Shown here: positions 23,105-32,030 of the stretch, one piece after another
Numbering within the stretch: the first letter of the stretch is position 1
Layout of the letters: each line of letters starts with the position of its first letter
From: Zingiber officinale
Taxonomy: Eukaryota; Streptophyta; Magnoliopsida; Zingiberales; Zingiberaceae
DNA: 64,000 bases
Reading direction: 5' to 3'
NCBI RefSeq assembly: GCF_018446385.1
Contig: NC_055991.1
Location: 120,385,794 to 120,449,793, forward strand
Program-made: the position numbers and the translations under genes
The notes under the pieces: generated by a model
The model's database searches: none
Told to the model about the DNA's origin: nothing
The model's input: the letters and a program-made list of their open reading frames with translations, nothing else

Positions 23105-25501
23105 TGTTGGAGTGTATACTGAAAGCCTAAGCTTTGTAAACATTCATTATGAATAAAGAATCACATTTGGTCTAATTATCTACATTTGTTTGTAGTTGTT
23201 CATTTAATTTATATTGTAGATAACATAGTATGTGGTGTCACATGTAGAAGATGATGTTATCAGTACCTTATAATTATAAACAGTAGCTCACGACCAGAAT
23301 GGAAAGGAACAAACCATTAGAAAGTCGTAGTGTAATTAGATATTAGTTTATCTTGACTATATAATTACACTAGTACACTCAGAGTGTATTGAGTAGGACC
23401 ATTTGAAGTCGTTCCTTTTATACTAACTTTATAAAGGAATAAAAACCTCAGTTATTATGGAAGTGTGTGCTCTTAATCCTAATATAATAACAAGCATATA
23501 TGTTTGATATTTATTTCTTTAATTTATCAATGGGTGAGATTTAGTTCGATGAATCAATAAACCCGATAAATTAGGAAATGGTATCACTCATAGTGTGTGT
23601 TGTTGATTATAGAAGGAAACTGTGTCCTCGTGATACTAGGTTGATAATGTCCTCAAGAGGAGCTCATAAAGATTGTCATGTTAAACCCTGCAGGTGGACT
23701 TAGTCCGACATGATAATAAGGTTGAGTGGTACTACTCTTGGACTTAGATATTAATTAAATGAGTTGTCGGTAACTCACTTAATTAGTGGACATTCGATAT
23801 CTTAAACATGGGAGACTAACACACTCATAATAAGAAGGAGCCCAAAAATGTAATTTGGGATTGGTGCGGTAGTTCAATGATAGTTCTCTAGTGGAATGAA
23901 TTATCATTGATAAAATTAAGTTGTGTGTTCGGGGCGAACATGGGATGCTTAATTTTATCAGGAGACCAAAACCAATTCCTCCTCTCGGTCCCTATCGTAG
24001 CCTCTTATTTATAGAGTACTATACCCACATATACCCACCTAAAGGGGGCCGGCCAAGCTAGCTTGGGAACCAAGCTAGGGCCGGCCTAAGCTTGGGTTTA
24101 AGGTGGCCGGCCCTAGCTTGAACCCAAGCTAGTAGGGCCGGCCATAATTAATTAAAAAGAAAATTTAATTTTAATGTTTATTATTATGTGGAAGATTTAA
24201 TTTAAAAGAGAATTAAAATTTAAATATCTCTCTTGTAAAAATTTACAAAAGATTAAAGAAAGAGATTAGATTTCTTTCCTTATTTGTAGATTGGAGAGTT
24301 GTTTTATTTTCTCTTTAAAATTATTCACATGTTAATAAAATTAAAATTATAGATATTTCCTTTTATTAACCATGAAGAGATTTTAAAGAGAAATTTTATT
24401 TTTTAAAATTTTCGGAAACAAATAAGGAAAGTTTTCATTGTTGATTGAAACTTGTCCAATTTGCTTCCTATTGTTTTGGCCGGCCATCATTGTTTAATTG
24501 GGGAAATATTATTTTATTTTTCTCAATTAAATCATGTCAAGGAAATTAAGGAAAATTTATTGTAATTAAATTTCCTAATTTACCTAGGCCAAGGAATATA
24601 AAAGAAGGGGTGAGGGTGCCTTCATGAGACACAACATCTATTATTCCTCTCCCTCTTTTGTTTCTTGGTGTGGCCGGCCATCATCTCCATCTCTTCCTCT
24701 TGTGGTGGCCGAACCTCTCCCTCTCCCTTGGAGTTCTTGTGGTGGCCGGATACTACTCGGAGAAGAAGAAGAAGAAGGAGAGGAAGCTAGCATCTCTTGG
24801 AGCTTGGTTAGTATTTTGATTTTCTTCTTTGGTAAAGTTCTTCCTTTGTGGCCGAACCTTGCTTGGAGAAGAAGAAGGTGGTTGGTGGTTTCTCATCTTG
24901 GTAGATCGTTGCCCACACAACGTCCGAGGTTAGAAGAGGAATACGGTAGAAGATCAAGAGGTTTTTCTACAAGGTATAACTAGTAATTTCTTTTTCCGCA
25001 TCATGCTAGTTATTTATGGAAATAATACCAAATACAAGAGGCTTACGTTCTAGTATTTCGAATATGTTTTTTCGAAGTTGTGTTCTTTTGTTTCTTTCTT
25101 TTCCTTGTGATTTGATTGTTCTCTTTGGTTAACCTAAAGTTATTTTAGGAAATTAAATATTAGCTTTCTATTAAAGGTTTTGTCTAGTCGGTGGTGGTTG
25201 CTCCCATATCCAAGAAGGCCATGTGCCTCGCCACGTCAGTACTGGGAACCTTTTATGGAAATTAATATTTAATGGAATTAATAACTTAAGGAGACTTGGG
25301 TCGAACGTGTTAAGTTCCGCAGGAGATCCAAGTCAAAACCTAAAAGAACAAATAGATTAAGTTTTGGATCAAACGTGTTAAGTTCCACAGGAGATCCAAA
25401 ATTTAATTTAAAAGAATACATGGTAGCTAGGAAAAGGTTCAGATCTTTGTACAAAATTTTTGTACAGTGGAACCTATAGGCTTTCCAAGTAGCAACCAAC
25501 A
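23105..25501 (+). repeat. Second LTR of element B
   Basis: It differs from the first LTR at only about 15-20 positions over ~2.39 kb, including several one-base indels and short clustered changes (for example near 23768 and 25238). A polypurine tract (agtgggaga, 23095-23103) precedes it. High identity means a recent insertion. The 45-bp motif is at 25191-25235. Confidence 0.9.
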
Positions 25502-26392
25502 GATGGGTCATGGAATGTGCTAAGGGATTTTGGAGATGGACTTGAGTCTCAAACCTACGGATTTGACACAATTAGATTGTGTTTCATGCTTGGAAATATG
25601 ACATTGGGGTCATATGACATGACAATTGGTTTGGATGTATAGATGCCATATAAACCAATGCTAGGGATACATTGTGATTTAGTATGGGCAAATACATCAA
25701 AAGGAAGCCAAAACTAGGATTTTAAGTCAAGGTTCAATTGAACCATGTAGATAGTTTTGGGTTTCGTGTCAATCTTGGGAACGGTGATAGATATATATTT
25801 TAATATATTTTTCCCAAGTAGACACGGGTAAGACAGATCTCTTCACAAAATTTGGAGATTTTTGGATGTCTGTAGAATATTTGGCGTATTTTTGAAGTTG
25901 GGTTCAAAATATTGTTTGGACTGAAAACACTGTGCCAGTCAATTGATGCAGTTACCAGTCGACTAGTAACAATGTTCATTTATCAAATATAGAATGGTTC
26001 TGTGGGTTTGTTTCGATAAAGGCAGTCGACTAATACTTTTGGCAGTCAACTGATACAAGTCTGAAATTATTTTCAGCATTGGTTTATGACCAGGTCAATT
26101 CACATTGGTGTATAAGATCCTTAGAGGGATAAATACATGAGTTTATGGTTAGTTTGGATGATAAGTTTAGACAATTGGGATATTGTTGGAGCTTTTTGAT
26201 ATTAGGAAAAGGGGGAGAAGTAAGGTTTAAGTGGAAAAACCTGAAATACCTTACAGTGGAGAAAATCCTAGCTCAATGAAGAGCTTAGGTGTAGGGGGAG
26301 TCTTGTGAAAGGTTCTTAAATATCCTTGTGGTAAAATTTCTATCTCAATGGGGAGCTTAGGTGTAAGGGGAGCCTTGGGATAGGTTCCAATG
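25502..26392 (+). other. 3' internal non-coding region of element F
   Basis: No coding domain is visible. Diverged cagtcgactg-type palindromes occur at 25935-26060. Polypurine stretches (aaaagggggaga near 26200) and repeats of 'agctcaatgaagagcttaggtgtaggggga' (26270-26375) follow. It ends with CAATG, the target duplication of solo LTR E. It resumes at 31661 and leads to F's polypurine tract. Confidence 0.6.
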
Positions 26393-26626
26393 TGTTGGTG
26401 TAGGAAGCATCCGACGATCGAACCTTAGTTTTGATAATGGCAAAGAGATTCAAAGTTAAGTTTAATTGTTATCTAATGTGTGTGACTAAGTGTTTCAGGA
26501 AAGTCCTAGCTGCGGTTAGGCAAGGGAAAACCCTAGGGGGTGGTAACCCTAGGTCATAGGGGGTGGTAACCCTATGCGGGAAGTCTTGGCGGGTCGACGC
26601 TTCGGGCAAAAATCCTAGGGGGTGGT

Positions 26627-27520
26627 TGTTGGTGCAGCGGAGACCGGCAAGAGGGGGTGAATTGCTGAAAACAAGAAAACAAAAACTACCCTCCTCGGAT
26701 TTCAACTCAGAATTAAATCAGCAATAAAAATAACAACAACTAAATTAATGAAACAGAAAAAGAAATAGGAACGGAAAAGACTCAGGGATTTAACCTGGTT
26801 ACAACCAAGGAGGTTGTTAATCCAGGATAGTAGAAAAGAGCGCAGTAAGAAAAATCTCCTTCTCTGAAGGCGGAGAAGCCTTTTACACTTTTAAAGCTCA
26901 CTAGTTACTTAGGAATTGCTTACAGATTGATTGCTTGAGTTGTTGTTGAATTCCTAGCTCCAGGGGCCTTTATATAGCTCCTGGAAAGTCTATCCCGAGG
27001 GTCCAAGGCGCCTCTAGCTCGGTCAGCGGATAAAACTTTATCCGCGGTATAAACAGTCAAATTTGACCTGTTGATGGCGCCTTCAACAGGGTTGAAGGCG
27101 CCCTCATGATGGAGGTGCCTCCAAGCCTGCTGGAGGTGCCTCCAAGCTGGCAGCACAGTTTCCAGCTTGGTTTTTCTAGCTTCCGATGCTCCGTTCTTTT
27201 GGGTGATTGCGGTCAACCGGAATAGGGCTCACCCGAACCCAATTCCCGGCCTTCTCCTCGAGCAACCTTCCGTCCCGGCTTAACATCCCTCAAATGTCGC
27301 GCAAGCTCTTCACGCCCACCGGAGTACTCTTCCGTAGCTCTCTCGTCCTTCGGACGCACCGAGCCCGTCGGCTCCCTTCCCGTGTCGTCCTTCTCGCTAG
27401 CTGCGTCTTCCGCTCGACTTCCTGTGTTCCTAAGCTCCTACACACTCAGACACAGGGATCAAACACAGCAGGACCTAACCAACTTGGTTGATCACGTCAA
27501 AACTACCACGGGGTCCAACA
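26627..27520 (-). repeat. 3' LTR of element D
   Basis: 894 bp, reading TGTTGGACCCCGTGG...CTGCACCAACA on the minus strand. It holds the U3 palindromes (27060-27145) and a TATA box (ctatataaagg on the minus strand, near 26975). Confidence 0.88.
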
Positions 27521-28050
27521 ATCTCCCCCTTTTTGATGTGCATCAACCCAAGTTCAAGTTAGGGTTAAAAATAGACATAAAGAGTAATTTTAAAGAAGAA
27601 ATTACTAAACTAACAAGTTAATCATAATTTTTGCAATTAGTAAAAGTGCAACACTTTAAAATTTTAAAATTTTCTAATTCCCCCTAAACTTGTACTTTTC
27701 TCTCCCCCTTTGATCACAGCAAAAATGGGGTCTTAAGTAAAATATTTTCAAGTAAGATTAAAGTTTTGAAAAAAAATTCTAAGTAAAAAAAAAATTCTAA
27801 ACAAGAATGAACTTTTTATAAAAGAAATTTCTAAGTCTAAATTGAAAATTTTTTAAGTCAAATGAAGTTATTTAGGATTTTTCTGGAAAAAAATTTCTAA
27901 GAAAAAATAATTTCTAAGTTAGAAAAAAAAATTTTAAGGAATTTTCTAAGTCAAATATTTGATAAACTTTCAAAGCATTATTTAATTTTTGTTTAATGCT
28001 TTTTCAGAAAGTTAATTAAACATTTTCTTTCAATATTTTAGCTCCCAGGT

Positions 28051-28095
28051 CGTGGCGAGGCACTAGGCCTTCTTGGTTATTGGAGCAACAACCAC
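28051..28095 (-). other. 45-bp shared motif (copy in D)
   Basis: Its reverse complement is identical to 13829-13873 of element A and 89% identical to the LTR motif of element B. Confidence 0.75.
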
Positions 28096-28170
28096 TTCCT
28101 TAGACAAAGCTTCCATAAAGAATTTCAATGTTTAATTGTCTCACTGTCAGCTTTTTAAATTTTTGAAAAA

Positions 28171-29625
28171 TTAATTAAGCACAGATTTTGGAACCCAATA
28201 GAGGTTCCTTCCTACAGGATTATTCAAAAATCTAGGGGGTACATAGTTTCTTGGTATTTTCCTAAGTTGACCTTGATGCTTCCTTATATACCAATTTAAT
28301 TTACCATAAATTTTTAATTTTGAATTTGGAAATTGATTTAAGCATGCAGCAGATTTCAGTTTTCCAATTTCTAATTTTAATTTATCATTTTCTGATTTTA
28401 CACTATCATACATTTCAAGTAGACATGCTTTTGCTAATTTCATGTTTAATTCTTTATTTTCTTTTTCTACTTCGAATAAGTCTTTAGAAAGCGATTTAAT
28501 AAATCGAAATGACTGAGACGGGGTTAGATTGCGTACCTTACTTACCTGATCTGGTGACGCTCTCCCTTCACTGCTGCTTTCTTCTTCTGATGTTCCTCCC
28601 CCTTCATCGATGCTCATCTCTGAACTTGAGTCTTCTTCCGGTTGATGGTTCACCAATAGCGCTAACCCTGAGAATTCTTCGATGTCCGACTCAGAGGTTG
28701 ATGAATCTGACCAAGTAGTCTTCAGATTCTTGTGCTTGGAGGTTTCTGGTTTCTTGTATTTTGGCTTTTCCTTTTCTTTCTCCTTTCTCTTCAATTTTGG
28801 GCAGTCCTCCTTGATGTGCACTTCTTCGTTGCAGTTGTAGCAACGAACCGTCCTCTTCTTTCGATGATGCCTCTGCGATTTAAATTTATTAGAACTGAAA
28901 AACTTATTGAAGCATCTTACCAGTAGTGCCGCTTCGGATTCGTCGACTGAGGCTTCGGAGTCAGAACCGTTTACTTTTGCTTTTAGAGCTATGTTCTGAC
29001 TGGTCTTCTCTACTCAATTTGGCTCTGAAACTCGAGATTCGTGAAGTTCAAATATCGAAAATAATTGTTCTAACGTACTTACCTCGAGGTCCTTAGAGAT
29101 GTAGTATGCATCTACTAAGGAAGCTCACTCTGGAGTTCTCGGGAAGACATTGAGCACGCATCGGATAGAATCCCGGTTTGTTACCTCTTCTCCAAGGTTC
29201 GTTAGTTGCGTTATCAGCTCCTTGATTCTCGCTTGGAGTTGCGCTACCTTCTCGCCTTGGTTCATCCGGAGGTTCGTTAACTGGTTCCGGAGAATGTCGC
29301 GCTTCGCTAGCTTCGCTTCGGAAGTACCTTCGTGAAGCTCCAGGAATTTTTCCCAGAGATCTTTCGCTGAGTCGTAGCTTCCGATTCGATTTACCTCCTG
29401 CGGCGGTAGAACGCTGAGTAGGTGGAACTCAGCCTTTCCGTTGGCGACGAAATCTGCTTGCTCCTTTTTCATCCAGGTATTTTCCTCCTTATCTTTTGGA
29501 ACTGCATAGCCATATTTCATTATTAACAGAATGTCAAATTCGGTTTTAAAAAATACCTCCATTTTGCGCTTCCATGTGGCGAAGTCTCCGTCGAACTTCG
29601 GGGGATGGATGTTTGCTCCGGCCAT
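28171..29625 (-). pseudogene. Gag of element D, interrupted by stops
   Basis: The start codon is at 29623-29625 (MAGANIHPPKFDGDF). The first domain runs to a TGA at 29125-29127, at the same codon as the stop in A. A second stop lies near 29018 (TGA where A has GGA). The frame then continues without interruption through the CCHC knuckle (CYNCNEEVHIKEDC), the acidic Ser/Glu stretch and a coiled-coil-like region (ENKELNMKL..ENDKLKLEIGK) to NPVGRNLYWVPKSVLN and the stop at 28171. It is better preserved than A, with two stops and no frameshift seen. Confidence 0.87.
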
Positions 29626-29676
29626 CGTCTTGATCGTAGTGATTCAGTTGGCGGTTAGTCCTTCTGAGGCGATCAA

Positions 29677-29688
29677 GCTCTGATACCA
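29677..29688 (-). promoter_or_regulatory. Primer binding site of element D (tRNA-iMet)
   Basis: gctctgatacca on the plus strand is TGGTATCAGAGC on the minus strand, 2 bases inside the 5' LTR. Confidence 0.9.
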
Positions 29689-29690
29689 AT

Positions 29691-30606
29691 TGTTGGTGCA
29701 GCGGAGACTGGCAAGAGGGGGGTGAATTGCTGAAAACAAGAAAATAAAAACTACCCTCCTCGGATTTCAACTCAGAATTAAATCAGCAATAAAAATAACA
29801 GCAACTAAATTAATGAAACAGAAAAAGAAATAGGAACAGAAAAGACTCAGGGATTTAACCTGGTTACAACCAAGGAGGTTGTTAATCCAGGACAGTAGAA
29901 AAGAGCGCAGTAAGAAAAATCTCCTTCTCTGAAGGCGGAGAAGCCTTTTACACTTTTGAAGCTCACTAGTTGCTTAGGAATTGCTTACAGATTGATTGCT
30001 TGAGTTGTTGTTGAATTCCTAGCTCCAGGGGCCTTTATATAGCTCCTGAAAAGTCTATCCCAAGGGTCCAAGGCGCCTCCAACAAGGTTCAAGGCGCCTC
30101 CAACTCGGTCAGCGGATAAAATTTTATCCGCAGCATAAACGGTCAAATTTGACCTGTTGAAGGCACCTTCAACAGGGTTGACGGCGCCCTCATGATGGAG
30201 GCGCCTCCAAGCCTGCTGGAGGCGCCTCCAAGCTGGTAGCACAGTTTCCAGCTTGGTTTTTCTAGCTTCCGACGCTCCGTTCTTTTGGGTGATTGCGGCC
30301 AACCGGAATAGGGCTCACCCGAACCCAATTCCCGGCCTTCTCCTCGAGAAGCCTTCCGTCCCGGCTTAACATCCCTCGAACGCCGCGCACGCTCTTCACG
30401 CCCACCGGAGTACTCTTTCGTAGCTCTCTCGTCCTTCGGACGCACCGAGCCCATCGGCTCCCTTCCCGTGCCGTCCTTCTCGCTAGCTGTGTCTTCCGCT
30501 CGACTTCCTGTGTTCCTAAGCTCCTGCACACTCAGACACAGGGATCAAACACAGCAGGACCTAACCAACTTGGTTGATCACATCAAAACTACCACGGGGT
30601 CCAACA
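29691..30606 (-). repeat. 5' LTR of element D
   Basis: 916 bp. It contains two perfect 14-bp palindromes tggaggcgcctcca at 30196-30209 and 30217-30230, exactly 21 bp apart, plus weaker ones at 30075-30105 and 30160-30185. The TATA box (tatataaagg on the minus strand) is near 30034. Confidence 0.9.
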
Positions 30607-31679
30607 GTGGTAACCCTAGGTTAAAATCCTGGTGTCGCGAACCGGGTAGAAGTCTGGATGGGTCAAGGACTGGACATCCAGCATGAAGGCCGGAAGCATC
30701 AGACGCTGAGCAAAAGTCTAGTCGATCTGAAGAATCGTACTGGCATCAGGTAAATCTCCTGAGTGGAGTAGGTGAGGACGCGTTCCCCGTAGAGGGAACA
30801 GTAGGCGTCGGGTCGACCTAGGGTTTCCGGTCGGAAACCCGAAGTCAGACTTGGATAGTCCGGAGACTATCAAACTTTCACTTTTATACTATCACTTATG
30901 TGTTATGAGCTAATTTTGTGCTGCAGGGTATTTTTGCGTTTAACATATCTTGCAGGGACCAAAGTGCAAAATTGGCCTCGGATGAACAGTACCGAGGCGC
31001 CTCCATGGAGCTTGGAGGCGCCTCGGGTGCAAAACCTGAGCTAGTTACGAAGCAAGCTTGGAGGCGCCTTGAAGGAAGCCAAGGTGCCTTAGACAGCTTG
31101 ATGAAGGCGCCTTGGAGAGGCTGAAGGCGCCTTGAACCTGATAAGGTTCGACTAGTTCATCCCTTATCTCCGCGGCTGACTCGGCTCATTCAAGGCGCCT
31201 TGGTGAACAGTAAAAAGCGCCTTGAACACCCTTTATAAGGGATCTCGACCAGCAGCTCATAACAAGCAATTCCAAGTAATCTCTCTGTGACCAGCTGCTA
31301 ACGACAAGATCCCGAACTGCTGTGACAACCACCCGACGACCCGGAGCTTCGAAACTTCAATTTTTCTCACTGTCATCGGTATAATTCAATTGTTTATTGT
31401 TAGCTATTGTACTTCATCTTGTAATCATTTTTGTCGAGCTTATAGTTGTTGCCCACACAAAGCGATCAAGGATCGCGGGCCTTCGAGTAGAAGTCGATCT
31501 AGGCTCCGAACGAAGTAAAATCCCTTGCGTCTTTCTGTGTGATTGTTCTCTGTTTATTCCGCTTCTTTAACTCTTACGCCTTTACGATTCCGATAATCGA
31601 AACAAAATAGCCGCGAGCGCTATTCACCCCCCCTCTAGCGCTTCTCGATCCAACACAATGCATGTTTGCATTTTTGTTT

Positions 31680-31955
31680 CGGCGGTGTAAGTCCAAGTGT
31701 GTAGCCTTGACAACATAAGTTCATTCGGCGGTGTAAGTCCAAGTGTGTAGCCTTGGCAACATAAGTCTATTCGGCGGTGTAAGTCCAAGTATGTAGCCTT
31801 GGCAACATAAGTCCATTAGGCAGTGGAAGTCTAAGTGTGTAGCCTTGGCAATGTAAGTCTTTTCGGCAGTGTAAGTCCAAGTGTGTAGCTTTGGCAACGT
31901 AAGTCCTTTCAACAATGTAAGTCCAAGTGTGTAGCCTTGGCAATATAAGTCCATT
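31680..31955 (+). repeat. Six 46-bp tandem repeats before F polypurine tract
   Basis: Six units of exactly 46 bp start cggcggtgtaagtccaag and contain 'tgtgtagccttggcaacata'. Units 1-3 are nearly identical; 4-6 are more diverged. They lie 75 bp upstream of F's 3' LTR. The minus-strand ORFs across them are repeat artefacts. Confidence 0.9.
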
Positions 31956-32016
31956 TGATTTTAGCATATTTATTTACTGTTATGTTTTTCTTAACTTAAA
32001 TGTATTGCCAAACATC

Positions 32017-32029
32017 AAAAAGGGGAAGA
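32017..32029 (+). promoter_or_regulatory. Polypurine tract of element F
   Basis: 'aaaaaggggaaga' lies immediately before the F 3' LTR start at 32031. Confidence 0.8.
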
Positions 32030-32030
32030 T

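Larger units (their letters stand above)
15492..25501 (+). mobile_element. Ty1/copia element B, tandem arrangement (internal tail - LTR - internal - LTR)
   Basis: A 5-kb internal region (18104-23104) lies between two nearly identical ~2.39-kb LTRs. Before the first LTR is a second copy of the RNase H tail (15492-15689) and polypurine tract, apparently identical to 22885-23104. So this is the 3' end of one copy fused through a shared LTR to a second copy. Such arrays come from unequal recombination or tandem integration. No target duplication is visible. B is a different copia lineage from A/D/H/F, with different LTRs and coding sequence. Confidence 0.85.
26627..30606 (-). mobile_element. Gag-only non-autonomous copia-type element D (TR-GAG-like)
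   Basis: A complete element on the minus strand: 5' LTR 29691-30606, primer site 29677-29688, gag 28171-29625, polypurine tract 27522-27534 and 3' LTR 26627-27520. GTGGT flanks both ends (26622-26626, 30607-30611). It lacks pol, like A, and its gag is close to that of A throughout. The two elements are in opposite orientation ~11 kb apart. Confidence 0.87.
26393..31655 (+). mobile_element. Solo LTR E, split by element D
   Basis: It starts TGTTGGTGTAGGAAGC and ends '..ctcgatccaaca'. CAATG flanks both sides (26388-26392, 31656-31660), so it is a solo LTR. Without D it is about 1.28 kb. It contains 'gtggtaaccctagg' minisatellite units, into which D inserted. U3 palindromes (gaggcgcctcc) have centres 21 bp apart at 30998 and 31019, and more ggcgcc units run to 31230. 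A TATA-like tttataaggg is near 31232. It is in the same family as G and probably I. Confidence 0.8.

Noticed and set aside
31680-31955. CRISPR-like regular repeat
   Set aside because: The units are contiguous 46-bp tandem repeats without unique spacers, in a plant retrotransposon.
31721-31967. Minus-strand ORFs with repeated TWTYTAE units
   Set aside because: They are translations of the 46-bp tandem repeat, not proteins.
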